From an uncultured Bacilli bacterium (lineage in GTDB: Bacteria > Bacillota_I > Bacilli_A > RF39 > UBA660): a stretch of 21,918 nucleotides of DNA. How positions within the stretch are numbered: the stretch's first letter is position 1; each line of letters begins with the position of its first letter. Both the position numbers and the translations under genes were made by a program. The stretch covers positions 1 to 21,918 of the forward strand of contig CAJUHL010000026.1 of the NCBI GenBank assembly GCA_910586425.1, written 5' to 3'. This document shows, one piece after another, positions 1 to 7,928 of the stretch. The notes beneath the pieces were generated by a model. It worked only from the letters and a program-made list of their open reading frames with translations, searched no databases and was not told where the DNA came from.

Positions 1-16
1 ATATCTTTTTTATCTT

Positions 17-103
17 TTGACCATTTTTAGTCTCACATCATTGACAACTACACAGTTTTGCTTATTTATTTAAAAAATGTAAGAACTTGTTGACCATTTT
101 TAG
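17..103. repeat. Two exact 14-bp direct repeats
   Basis: TTGACCATTTTTAG occurs at 17-30 and again at 90-103, 73 bp apart. A 14-base exact repeat this close together is unlikely by chance even in AT-rich DNA. They may be transposase or regulator binding sites. Confidence 0.7.
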
Positions 104-131
104 GTAATATAAGGTCGTTCTTACTTTTTTT
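79..131 (+). terminator. Rho-independent terminator-like hairpin
   Basis: GTAAGAAC (79-86) pairs perfectly with GTTCTTAC (117-124). Inside it GACC (92-95) can pair with GGTC (113-116). The 3' arm is followed directly by seven T (125-131). This would end a plus-strand transcript entering from left of the window. The loop is large, so confidence is moderate. Confidence 0.42.
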
Positions 132-186
132 ATTATACTACTTTCTTTTATAAATTAAAAGACCATTGACTTACTATTTGTCAACA

Positions 187-351
187 GCCTGAGACCAAGA
201 TGTTTATATCTTAATCTAATTTATATATAAATATCAATTATGATAGGTTTCTTTAAACTTACATTTTTACATTCAGGTATTATATCTGAATATCTTAAAA
301 TATCATCTTTTGTAATGATTATGCGAGCTAGAAAAAACTCAATATCATTCT
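187..351. other. AT-rich intergenic stretch downstream of ppdK
   Basis: Nothing convincing is seen here. A 6-bp inverted repeat (271-276 / 286-291) has no T-tract on the minus strand, so no ppdK terminator can be called. The short ORFs in this stretch are extensions of shadow frames from the ppdK end. Confidence 0.5.
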
Positions 352-2982
352 CTATTTGTTGGCCTTTTCGCGTATACTTGCTTGGGCTGCGGCCAAACGA
401 GCTACTGGCACACGATATGGAGAACATGATACATAGTTAAGTCCTATCTGATTACAGAAAGCAACACTGTTTGGTTCACCTGCATGTTCTCCACAAATTC
501 CAAGCTCAATTTCAGGCCTTGTTTTTCTTCCACTTGTAATCGCATACTGCATAAGTAATCCAACACCTTTTTGATCAACTCTAGCAAACGGATCATGTTC
601 CAATATTTTCTTATCGTAATAATCTTTTAAGAATTTAGAAGCGTCATCCCTAGAAAAACCAAATGTTAGTTGTGTTAAATCATTGGTACCAAAACTAAAG
701 AATTCTGCTTCCGTTGCAAGTTCGTCTGCCAACATACAAGCTCTTGGTGTTTCAATCATCGTTCCAACCTGATAGTCAATTCGAGTTTGATTTACCTCTA
801 ATACTTTTTCAGCAATTTCGGTTACTAACCCTTTTACATATTTTAATTCTATTAAATCAGTAATCAAAGGAATCATAATTTGTGGTTTTACAACAATTCC
901 CTCACGCGAAACCATAATGGCTGCTTCTAAAACAGCTCTTGTTTGCATTACAGCAATTTCAGGGTAAGTTACATCCAAGCGGCATCCTCTATGACCCATC
1001 ATTGGATTGAATTCTTTCAAAGAATCAATTCTTTCTTTCAAAGATTCAAATGTCATAGAAAGAGAGTCTGCCAATGCTTTTATTTCATCATCTGTATGTG
1101 GTAAAAACTCATGTAATGGTGGATCCAAATAACGAATGGTAACAGGAAGACCTTTCATAGTCCTAAATAATTCAACAAAGTCTGCTCTTTGCATTTCCAA
1201 TAACTGATTGAGTGCTTCAATTCTCTGCTCCTTTGTTTCAGCAGTAATCATTCTACGTACCTGAAAAATTCTTTCATCACTAAAGAACATATGCTCTGTA
1301 CGACAAAGACCAATTCCTTCAGCACCAAATTTCATAGCTTGAGCAGCGTCACTTGGTGTATCTGCATTTACTTTTACTTTTAACTTACGATATTTATCTG
1401 CAATGTTCATGAATGTTTCAAAGTCCCCGCTAATACTTGGTTCAACTGTTTCAATTTGTTCACCATAAACCATTCCTGTACTACCATCAATAGATAAATA
1501 GTCACCTTCATGATAAACCGTTCCATCGGACGTGGTCAATGTCTTTCCTTCTTCATCAACAATTAGATTACTACATCCACAAACACAACATCTTCCCATA
1601 CCACGTGCAACAACAGCAGCATGAGAGGTCATTCCACCACGAACCGTTAAAATTCCACTTGCTTTTGCCATCCCAGAGATATCTTCTGGAGAAGTTTCCA
1701 AGCGCACCAATAAAGTTTCTTCTCCTCGTTCACTTGCCTCTATTACATCTTTTGCATGAAAATAAATACGCCCTGTTCCTGCCCCTGGAGAAGCAGCAAG
1801 TCCTTCTGCTATCACTTTTCCATTTTTCAAAGCAGTCGCCTCAAAAGTTGGATGCAATAGTTGATCTAAATCATTTGGACTGACGCGTAGGACAGCTTCT
1901 TCTTCAGAAATCATACCTTCATTTAATAAATCAAGCGCTACTTTTAATCCCGCACTTGCTGTACGTTTTCCATTACGTGTTTGTAACATAAATAATTTCC
2001 CATTTTCAATGGTAAATTCCATATCTTGCATATCTTTATAATGATTTTCTAACGTACTTGCAATTTTTGCAAACTGATCATACACCTCTGGCATAACTTC
2101 TTTTAATGTTTCAATACTAGCAGGTGTACGGATTCCTGCAACCACATCTTCTCCTTGGGCATTCATTAAATATTCCCCATAAAGTTTTTTTTCACCAGTG
2201 GCTGGATTACGAGTAAAGGCAACACCTGTTCCTGAAGTTTCTCCACTATTTCCATACACCATTTCCTGTACGTTAACAGCAGTTCCCCAACTATCTGGAA
2301 TTTCATTCATTTTACGGTATACTTTTGCCCGCTCATTATTCCAAGAACGGAAGACAGCCTGTACAGCCTCTAATAATTGCATTTTTGGATCTTGTGGAAA
2401 TGGATTTCCATCTAATTCCTCATATAATTTTTGATAAGATTGCGTAATTTCATACATATCATCAGCTGTTAAATCAGTATCAAATTCAACATGTTCATTG
2501 GCCTTTTTTTCTTCCAAAATACGTTCAAATTGATTTTTATCAAACCCTTTTACCACATCTGCAAACATACTGATAAAACGACGATAAGAATCATATACAA
2601 AACGCTTATTGTTTGTTTTAGAGGAAAATCCTTCTGCAACCACATCATTTAATCCCAAATTTAAGATAGTATCCATCATTCCTGGCATACTTGCACGTGC
2701 TCCACTACGTACAGATACCAAAAGTGGGTTTTCAGGATTTCCAAATTGTTTTCCTGTTCGTGATTCCAATTCCATCATTTTTTGGAAAATTTCATTTTGA
2801 ATCTCTTCACCAATCTGCTCCCCATCTTGATAATATTGATTACATGCTTCTGTTGTGACAGTAAATCCACTTGGAACTGGTAATCCAATATTGGTCATTT
2901 CTGCTAGATTTGCTCCTTTTCCACCAAGCAAATCTCTCATATCTTTATTTCCTTCATGGAAAAGATATACATATTTTGCCAT
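352..2982 (-). CDS. ppdK: Pyruvate, phosphate dikinase
   Basis: 876-residue cytosolic enzyme interconverting pyruvate + ATP + Pi with phosphoenolpyruvate + AMP + PPi, full length for the family. In fermentative anaerobes it usually works with PPi-linked glycolysis. The N-terminal ATP-grasp domain (about 1-340) begins with the family signature DLLGGKGANLAEM. The swivelling phospho-His domain (about 385-510) has GGMTSHAAVVARGMG with the phosphorylated His at 454. The C-terminal PEP/pyruvate TIM barrel (about 530-876) contains GLCRTEHMF and the catalytic Cys at 830 in GICGEH. After that Cys the sequence reads HAGEPNS, where many homologues have HGGDPSS, a mild variant. The start is supported by a GGGAGG ribosome site (2990-2995) seven bases upstream of ATG. 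It is transcribed alone, with no adjacent PPDK regulatory protein. Identification is secure. Confidence 0.97.
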   Translation of the reverse strand: MAKYVYLFHEGNKDMRDLLGGKGANLAEMTNIGLPVPSGFTVTTEACNQYYQDGEQIGEEIQNEIFQKMMELESRTGKQFGNPENPLLVSVRSGARASMPGMMDTILNLGLNDVVAEGFSSKTNNKRFVYDSYRRFISMFADVVKGFDKNQFERILEEKKANEHVEFDTDLTADDMYEITQSYQKLYEELDGNPFPQDPKMQLLEAVQAVFRSWNNERAKVYRKMNEIPDSWGTAVNVQEMVYGNSGETSGTGVAFTRNPATGEKKLYGEYLMNAQGEDVVAGIRTPASIETLKEVMPEVYDQFAKIASTLENHYKDMQDMEFTIENGKLFMLQTRNGKRTASAGLKVALDLLNEGMISEEEAVLRVSPNDLDQLLHPTFEATALKNGKVIAEGLAASPGAGTGRIYFHAKDVIEASERGEETLLVRLETSPEDISGMAKASGILTVRGGMTSHAAVVARGMGRCCVCGCSNLIVDEEGKTLTTSDGTVYHEGDYLSIDGSTGMVYGEQIETVEPSISGDFETFMNIADKYRKLKVKVNADTPSDAAQAMKFGAEGIGLCRTEHMFFSDERIFQVRRMITAETKEQRIEALNQLLEMQRADFVELFRTMKGLPVTIRYLDPPLHEFLPHTDDEIKALADSLSMTFESLKERIDSLKEFNPMMGHRGCRLDVTYPEIAVMQTRAVLEAAIMVSREGIVVKPQIMIPLITDLIELKYVKGLVTEIAEKVLEVNQTRIDYQVGTMIETPRACMLADELATEAEFFSFGTNDLTQLTFGFSRDDASKFLKDYYDKKILEHDPFARVDQKGVGLLMQYAITSGRKTRPEIELGICGEHAGEPNSVAFCNQIGLNYVSCSPYRVPVARLAAAQASIREKANK

Positions 2983-3012
2983 ATCATAGCCTCCCTTTAC
3001 TTTTATAAAACC

Positions 3013-3041
3013 ATTATAGCAAACCAGTTTATTTTATTCAA
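3013..3041 (-). promoter_or_regulatory. ppdK promoter
   Basis: On the minus strand, TTGAAT (3041-3036), a 17-base spacer and TATAAT (3018-3013). The -10 is preceded by TGC, making an extended -10 (TGCTATAAT). It lies about 30 bases upstream of the ppdK start. Confidence 0.75.
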
Positions 3042-3067
3042 GTAAATTTTCCTTTATGTTTACAACC

Positions 3068-3093
3068 AAAAAGCAAGCTACTCTTTGCTTGCT
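3068..3093 (-). terminator. xerC / topA-region terminator
   Basis: On the minus strand the last codons of xerC form AGCAAGC (3093-3087), which pairs with GCTTGCT (3078-3072) followed by a T5 tract (3072-3068). The xerC stop codon is in the loop/stem, so the terminator overlaps the coding end. Confidence 0.75.
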
Positions 3094-3968
3094 CTTGGAT
3101 GGGCATTCAAATACACTTGTCTCAATCGTTCATTGGATACATGTGTATAAATCTGCGTTGTAGATAAATTTTCATGTCCCAATAATTCTTGTACACTTTT
3201 CAAATCAGCTCCCTCATTTAACATATGTGTTGCAAAAGTATGTCTTAATACATGAGGACTGATATGGTATTTTAAAGCACCTTGCTGAACAATTTTGTTT
3301 AAAATGGTACGAATACCTGCTGTTGTCAAAGGATTTCCCAAATGGTTTAACAAAAGAAAATCATTTTTTTTCTCTTTCAATAATATAGGTCTTATATGAG
3401 AAAGATAATTCTCTAGTAAAGATTGTAGCCTGGATCCATATAAAACATAACGTTCTTTACTTCCCTTTCCCAAAACCTTAATTTTTCGTTCATAAAAATG
3501 AATGTCTTTGATTTGAATGGATACAAGTTCACTGACACGTACCCCTGTTGCATACATCAGTTCTAACATGACCGCATCTCGCATGCCAAATGGAGTCTTT
3601 GAATCAGGAATCGATAGTAAATCTTCTAATTCATTGGTATATAAAAATTTGGGAAGCGTTTGATCGAGTTTAGGATTGGAAATTAACTTCATTGGGTTTT
3701 GTGTAATAACATGTGTTTTGATGAGATATTTATAAAACCCCCTTAAAGAACTAATATGTCGGGCAATTGTTTTTTTCGCATAATTTTTAGAATAGAGATA
3801 TACAAAATAATTTCGGATTATTTTATAATCTACCTCTACAATAGAAAGTGCTTCTCGTTTTATAAATTGTTGAAAATCTTTTAAATCGGTTTGATAAGAA
3901 GTAATCGTATATGGAGATTGATTTTTGAAGGCTAGATACTCTAAAAAATCGTTAATATATTTATCCAT
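3078..3968 (-). CDS. xerC: Tyrosine recombinase XerC
   Basis: 296-residue site-specific tyrosine recombinase. XerC-type enzymes act with XerD at the chromosomal dif site to resolve chromosome dimers. The N-terminal SAM-like core-binding domain covers about 1-85 and the catalytic domain about 105-290. The full catalytic set is visible: Arg144 (TGVRVSEL), Lys168 (LGKGSKER), His239 and Arg242 (HVLRHTF), His265 (LLGHENL) and nucleophile Tyr274 (TTQIYTHV). The C-terminal end RQVYLNAHPRA is typical of XerC rather than XerD or phage integrases. Location downstream of topA is the usual place for xerC/codV in Firmicutes. The ATG overlaps the end of the upstream unknown gene by eight bases (ATGGATAA), indicating translational coupling. 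A plasmid or phage integrase is unlikely. Confidence 0.92.
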   Translation of the reverse strand: MDKYINDFLEYLAFKNQSPYTITSYQTDLKDFQQFIKREALSIVEVDYKIIRNYFVYLYSKNYAKKTIARHISSLRGFYKYLIKTHVITQNPMKLISNPKLDQTLPKFLYTNELEDLLSIPDSKTPFGMRDAVMLELMYATGVRVSELVSIQIKDIHFYERKIKVLGKGSKERYVLYGSRLQSLLENYLSHIRPILLKEKKNDFLLLNHLGNPLTTAGIRTILNKIVQQGALKYHISPHVLRHTFATHMLNEGADLKSVQELLGHENLSTTQIYTHVSNERLRQVYLNAHPRASKE

Positions 3969-4704
3969 ACATTAATTTCTTTTCTTCTTCTGATAAAAAT
4001 GCCTCTTCATCTGGATCCCAACGCTCCGATAAATCATCTGATGGAACCTTTATCGAAACCTCATCAATGATATTGACAATCGAATCACCAATAGAACAAT
4101 CATATTCCATTGTCTTCAATCGACGAAAAGTACTATACTCTAACATACATAGCAATATATCATTTTTATATTCTTGTCGTTCATTTTCATCTATAGAATA
4201 AATACATGTATACATTCTTTGCGCAATACGTTTTTTAAGATAACAACTGGTTAATAAATTTGGATTTTGTTGAATTTGCTCCAATAAAAAATCCCTATAA
4301 TGCGATAAATAGCTTGCAACGGTCGAAAATGCACCAGATAAATATCCTTTTTTAAATCTTTCTATTATTTTTGTTTCACTGTATGACTCATGATAACGAT
4401 ATTTATTTTCAAAATTAAGCATTTTTATCAATAAAGTATCTGGTTCAAATAATAATGGTAAATAACATTTTTCTTGATTTCTTTGATATTGAACATACCC
4501 ACGAACAGAATTCCAATTAAAATTATTGGGTGCAAGATTACTCTTTTTTAACTGCTCTATGAATTTCTCTTTTCCAAGAGAAACTGTGACTAAATCAATT
4601 TCATATAATTCTACTTTTTCCTTATATGTTTGACCATCCCGACTCAAAGGTACACAAAAACTATTGTCAAAACCATCCCTTACCCATAAACTATACTTTG
4701 CCAT
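3961..4704 (-). CDS. Unrecognised 247-residue protein between topA and xerC
   Basis: I do not recognise this family. The protein is soluble, with no signal peptide or membrane segment. It begins MAKYSLWVRDGFDNSFCVPL. The first half looks mixed alpha/beta (about 1-95), the middle is helical and rich in Lys, Tyr and Gln (about 105-200), and the C-terminus is acidic (DLSERWDPDEEAFLSEEEKK). It contains a few scattered Cys without a metal-binding pattern. It sits where many Firmicutes carry trmFO between topA and xerC, but it shows none of the FAD-binding motifs of TrmFO. It is separated from topA by a terminator and overlaps xerC by eight bases, so it is probably co-expressed with the recombinase. 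The ribosome site (GGTGGT) is weak. That it is a real gene is well supported by length and coupling; its function is unknown. Confidence 0.8.
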   Translation of the reverse strand: MAKYSLWVRDGFDNSFCVPLSRDGQTYKEKVELYEIDLVTVSLGKEKFIEQLKKSNLAPNNFNWNSVRGYVQYQRNQEKCYLPLLFEPDTLLIKMLNFENKYRYHESYSETKIIERFKKGYLSGAFSTVASYLSHYRDFLLEQIQQNPNLLTSCYLKKRIAQRMYTCIYSIDENERQEYKNDILLCMLEYSTFRRLKTMEYDCSIGDSIVNIIDEVSIKVPSDDLSERWDPDEEAFLSEEEKKLMYG

Positions 4705-4743
4705 ACTACCACCAACTTTAGTATATCATAATTTATTCAAAAG

Positions 4744-4767
4744 AAAAAGCGACTATTTTACATAGTC
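4744..4767 (-). terminator. topA terminator
   Basis: On the minus strand GACTAT (4767-4762), loop, ATAGTC (4756-4751), followed after two bases by T5 and a further T4. The topA stop codon lies inside the hairpin. The stem is short (6 bp), so some read-through into the downstream gene is plausible. Confidence 0.6.
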
Positions 4768-6780
4768 ACATCCGCTACATTTCGTTTGATTCTTTTTTGT
4801 GGTTAACATACTTCCACATTCAGGGCATTTTTCCCCAGTGGGTTGATCCCAATATGCCGTTTGACAAGTAGGATAATTGTTACATCCATAAAAGACTTTT
4901 CCCTTTTTACTCTTTTTCTCTATGATTTTACCATCACAATTTGGACAATCACAAATTTCTACTACCTGCTTTGGATCCGCCTTAATATACTTACATTCTG
5001 GATAATTACTACATGCAATAAATGTTCCATATCTTCCTTTTCGAATCACTAATGGGTTCCCACAATTTGGACAATCCTCCCCTACTTTTTCAGGTTCTTT
5101 TTTCTCCATTTTATCAAAAGCATCCTTTAGTGCAGGGTCAAAGTCATGATAAAATTTCTCTAATGTTTCATACCAAACTTGATTACCTTCTGCAATTTTA
5201 TCCAAATCATCTTCCATATCTGCTGTATATTTTACATTAATGATATGACTAAAATGTTCTTGTAATTTATCGGTTACTTCTATTCCAACTTCAGTCGGCA
5301 CAAATTTTTTATCTGTCATTGTTGCATATCCTCTTGCTTGAATGGTTTCCATTGTTTTGGAATAAGTACTTGGACGTCCAATTCCAAGTTCTTCCATTGC
5401 ATGAACCAATTTGGCTTCTGTATAACGAGCTGGTGGTTGTGTAAAATGTTGCTCCTTATCAATTTGATTGGAAACAAGTACACTCGATTGATAAGAATCC
5501 AGTGGTGGTAAAGATTTTTCAGTGGTATCTTCATAATCTGTATAAACCTTTAAGTAACCATCAAATGTAATAATTTGACCAGTTGCTTTAAATTGATAAT
5601 TATTATTATCCAAAATAACAGTAGTATTGTTTGTTTTAGCAGCACTCATAAGACTTGCAAGCGTACGATAGTAAATAAGCCGATACAATTTATATTCGTC
5701 ATCTGATAAATAAGGCTTAACAGATAAAGGATCTCTAGTAATACTAGTAGGCCGAATGGCTTCATGTGCATCTTGCACATTTTCTGTCTTTTTCCCTTTT
5801 TTAACAGATCCAATATACTCTTTTCCATATTTGGCTTCAATATAATGAAATGTATCTTTGATAAAATCGCTAGAAAGTCTTGTAGAATCCGTACGCATAT
5901 AAGTAATGAGTCCAACTGTTTCATCTGCAAGTTCAATTCCTTCATACAATTTTTGAGCAATCATCATGGTTTTCTTGGTGCGCATTCCAAGTTTGGAAGA
6001 GGCCACTTGTTGTAAGGTACTTGTAATAAATGGTATAGGGCTTCCTTTACTCTTTTCTTTTTTATCTACACTTTCTATTTGAAATGCATTGCTTAACTGA
6101 TCTAGAATTTCATTACAAGCAATTTCATCTTTGATTTCGATTTTTTTATGATTATATTCATATAAATCGGCTTCCATCTCTGCAAAGTGAGCTGTAACAG
6201 TCCAATACTCTTCTTTTTCAAAAGCTTCAATTTCACGTTCCCGATCGACAATTAATTTTAAAGCGACACTTTGTACACGACCCGCACTTGAACCACTTGT
6301 TTTTGACTGCATCAATTTACTCAACCGAAATCCAATAATACGATCTAAAATTCTTCTAGTTTCTTGAGAGTTGACTAAATTTTGGTCTATTTTTCTTGCA
6401 TGATTCAACGACTCTATAACCGCATTTTTGGTAATTTCATTGAATACGATACGGTCTGAATTATTCTCATTTAAACCCAAAACATCATACAAATGCCAAC
6501 TAATTGCCTCTCCTTCACGGTCAGGATCTGTTGCGAGATAAACAAAATCTGTTTTTTTGACATCTTTTTTCAAAGACTCAATGACACTTTTTTGTTTTTT
6601 AATGGTAGTATAATTTGGTTCAAAATGATTTTCAATGTCCACACCGAGACCATATTTTCCTTTTGTAGACAAATCTCTAATATGCCCTTTTGATGAGGTT
6701 ACTAAAAAATCACTGCCCAAATATTTTCCAATTGGTTTTACCTTGGCAGGCGACTCTACAATGACTAATTTTTTTGCCAT
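4753..6780 (-). CDS. topA: DNA topoisomerase I (type IA)
   Basis: 675-residue type IA topoisomerase that relaxes negative supercoils, near the usual Firmicutes length. The TOPRIM domain begins with LVIVESPAK (Glu9) and has the metal-binding DPDREGE (Asp85, Asp87, Glu89). The strand-cleaving Tyr is 294 in ITYMRTDSTRLS. The region SAGRVQSVAL (about 165-174) and GIGRPSTYS are family hallmarks. The C-terminus has three zinc ribbons from about 570: two of them CPNC...CSNYPEC / CNNYPTC type and a last shorter one, CPEC...CSGC, that closes the protein. The start has a clear AGGAAG site (6787-6792) six bases upstream of ATG and a near-consensus promoter. The VESPAKVKPI sequence differs slightly from the more common VESPAKAKTI. 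Confidence 0.97.
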   Translation of the reverse strand: MAKKLVIVESPAKVKPIGKYLGSDFLVTSSKGHIRDLSTKGKYGLGVDIENHFEPNYTTIKKQKSVIESLKKDVKKTDFVYLATDPDREGEAISWHLYDVLGLNENNSDRIVFNEITKNAVIESLNHARKIDQNLVNSQETRRILDRIIGFRLSKLMQSKTSGSSAGRVQSVALKLIVDREREIEAFEKEEYWTVTAHFAEMEADLYEYNHKKIEIKDEIACNEILDQLSNAFQIESVDKKEKSKGSPIPFITSTLQQVASSKLGMRTKKTMMIAQKLYEGIELADETVGLITYMRTDSTRLSSDFIKDTFHYIEAKYGKEYIGSVKKGKKTENVQDAHEAIRPTSITRDPLSVKPYLSDDEYKLYRLIYYRTLASLMSAAKTNNTTVILDNNNYQFKATGQIITFDGYLKVYTDYEDTTEKSLPPLDSYQSSVLVSNQIDKEQHFTQPPARYTEAKLVHAMEELGIGRPSTYSKTMETIQARGYATMTDKKFVPTEVGIEVTDKLQEHFSHIINVKYTADMEDDLDKIAEGNQVWYETLEKFYHDFDPALKDAFDKMEKKEPEKVGEDCPNCGNPLVIRKGRYGTFIACSNYPECKYIKADPKQVVEICDCPNCDGKIIEKKSKKGKVFYGCNNYPTCQTAYWDQPTGEKCPECGSMLTTKKNQTKCSGCDYVK

Positions 6781-6806
6781 ATGTCACTTCCTTTTTAATT
6801 AATTCA

Positions 6807-6835
6807 TTTATACACTATTCATTTCAAATTGTCAA
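6807..6835 (-). promoter_or_regulatory. topA promoter
   Basis: On the minus strand a consensus TTGACA (6835-6830), 17-base spacer and TATAAA (6812-6807), about 27 bases upstream of the topA ATG. This is one of the strongest promoters in the window. Confidence 0.85.
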
Positions 6836-6920
6836 TTTAAAAAAATGCATTCATATTTTTTAATATTTACTTTTAGCCAATAAGACATCTATTACTTTCA
6901 TAGAGTTTATCTTGTCCATT

Positions 6921-6963
6921 CAATTGAACGTTATGATATACCTTCAATTGCGGCTATCATAAC
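6921..6963. promoter_or_regulatory. Interleaved inverted repeats upstream of topA
   Basis: CAATTGAA (6921-6928) is inverted at TTCAATTG (6943-6950), and GTTATGATA (6930-6938) is inverted at TATCATAAC (6955-6963). The two dyads are interleaved, within the 212-bp gap between the activase gene and topA, 30 bases past the activase stop and about 85 bases upstream of the topA -35. No T-tract follows, so this is not a simple terminator. It could be an operator or a switchable RNA structure. Confidence 0.5.
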
Positions 6964-6992
6964 ATAGATAGAATTTAAAAATCAATATAAAA

Positions 6993-7928
6993 CTAGAATT
7001 TTCCACATTTACTTCCCCATGAGTCTACTAATTTTTGATCTTTGTATATTTTTAATAATTCACAATGATTGCTACAACGATTACATTCCATTCCCTTTGT
7101 TTCAAATGTAATATCCTTGATATTCAAATCATATGTTTTGCCATTTGCATTATTATGCGCTAAAATAGCAATCCCAATTGCCCCCATCAAATGACTATTC
7201 GTATCCACAATAACTTTTTCTCCAATTACTTCTTCAAAATACTTGACCACACCCTTGTTTTTACTAACTCCCCCTTGAAAAACAATCGGTCCTTTTATCT
7301 TTTTCCCTTTTCCAACATTGTTTAAATAATTAAGTACAATGCTTTTACAAAGACCAGCAACGATGTCTTTTTTTTCATATCCCAATTGTGCCTTATGAAT
7401 CAAGTCCGATTCCGCAAATACTGTACAACGAGCAGCAATCTTAACAGGATTTTCACTTTCAAGAGCCATAGAACCAAATTCTTCAATCGGAATTCCCAAA
7501 CGTTTGGCTTGACTGGATAAAAAGGAACCTGTCCCAGCTGCACATAAAGTATTCATAGAATAATCGGTGATAATGCCATTTTCAAGTAATATAATTTTAG
7601 AATCTTGGCCCCCAATTTCTAAAATGGTACGGGCAGCAGGATAAATGGAGAGGGTTCCAATCGCATGAGCTGTAATTTCATTTTTAACGATATTGGCATC
7701 TACCATTAACCCTATCAACTTACGAGCACTTCCTGTTGTTCCAATCCCTTTAATTTCATAACATTCTGGTAAATCACTTTTTAATCCATCCAACAAGTTT
7801 CTAACAGCTTCAATGGGATTTCCTTCTGTCCATATATATAAAGAACGAATAATTTCATTGTTTTCATCTAAAATCACACCTTTGGTCGAAATCGACCCAA
7901 TATCAATGCCCAAATAACATGGTTTCAT
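6993..7928 (-). CDS. 2-hydroxyacyl-CoA dehydratase-type activase (BadF/BcrA/HgdC ATPase family)
   Basis: 311-residue ASKHA-fold ATPase. Family members form a dimer bridged by a [4Fe-4S] cluster and use ATP to inject an electron into a partner dehydratase or reductase. Visible motifs: phosphate-1 LGIDIGSISTKG (6-17), GTTGSARKL (63-71), EIGGQDSKII (104-113), cluster Cys129 in LCAAGTGSF and Cys168 in AARCTVFAESD, and a C-terminal adenosine motif with GGV and GAIG. A C-terminal extension (about 275-311) adds four more Cys (282, 285, 289, 308; CNRCSNHC ... GSKCGKF). The shorter HgdC lacks this extension, which is typical of the large fused activase proteins. It overlaps the upstream HgdB-like gene by ATGA and is the last gene of the module. 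The substrate cannot be read from the sequence. No acyl-CoA transferase or other fermentation gene is adjacent. Confidence 0.85.
   Translation of the reverse strand: MKPCYLGIDIGSISTKGVILDENNEIIRSLYIWTEGNPIEAVRNLLDGLKSDLPECYEIKGIGTTGSARKLIGLMVDANIVKNEITAHAIGTLSIYPAARTILEIGGQDSKIILLENGIITDYSMNTLCAAGTGSFLSSQAKRLGIPIEEFGSMALESENPVKIAARCTVFAESDLIHKAQLGYEKKDIVAGLCKSIVLNYLNNVGKGKKIKGPIVFQGGVSKNKGVVKYFEEVIGEKVIVDTNSHLMGAIGIAILAHNNANGKTYDLNIKDITFETKGMECNRCSNHCELLKIYKDQKLVDSWGSKCGKF

Larger units (their letters stand above)
1..186. mobile_element. Possible terminal region of an IS21-like insertion element (tentative)
   Basis: No coding region is supportable here. The stretch holds two exact copies of the 14-mer TTGACCATTTTTAG (17-30 and 90-103), a shorter related GACCATT (161-167), and an inverted TTGACAA (41-47) / TTGTCAA (178-184). 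Multiple spaced copies of a short repeat followed by a TG...CA-type end are a known property of IS21-family termini; the assignment to that family is inference. A transposase gene, if there is one, lies to the left of the window. It could equally be an ordinary repeat-containing intergenic region. Confidence 0.3.

Noticed and set aside
271..291. 6-bp inverted repeat as a ppdK terminator
   Set aside because: No T-tract follows on the minus strand and the stem is short.
221..427. 68-residue minus-strand ORF overlapping the ppdK end
   Set aside because: It shares 76 bases with ppdK in another frame, has no ribosome site, and its protein shows no motif; it is a shadow of the coding region plus AT-rich DNA.
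240..440. 66-residue plus-strand ORF at the ppdK end
   Set aside because: Antisense to ppdK for most of its length and no ribosome site.
1539..1883. 114-residue plus-strand ORF inside ppdK
   Set aside because: Antisense to a strongly conserved gene; biased composition rich in Leu, His and Phe reflects the complementary strand.
6921..6963. RNA pseudoknot
   Set aside because: The stems could pair in pseudoknot order, but one connecting loop would be a single base across a 9-bp stem, which is not feasible; reported only as interleaved dyads.
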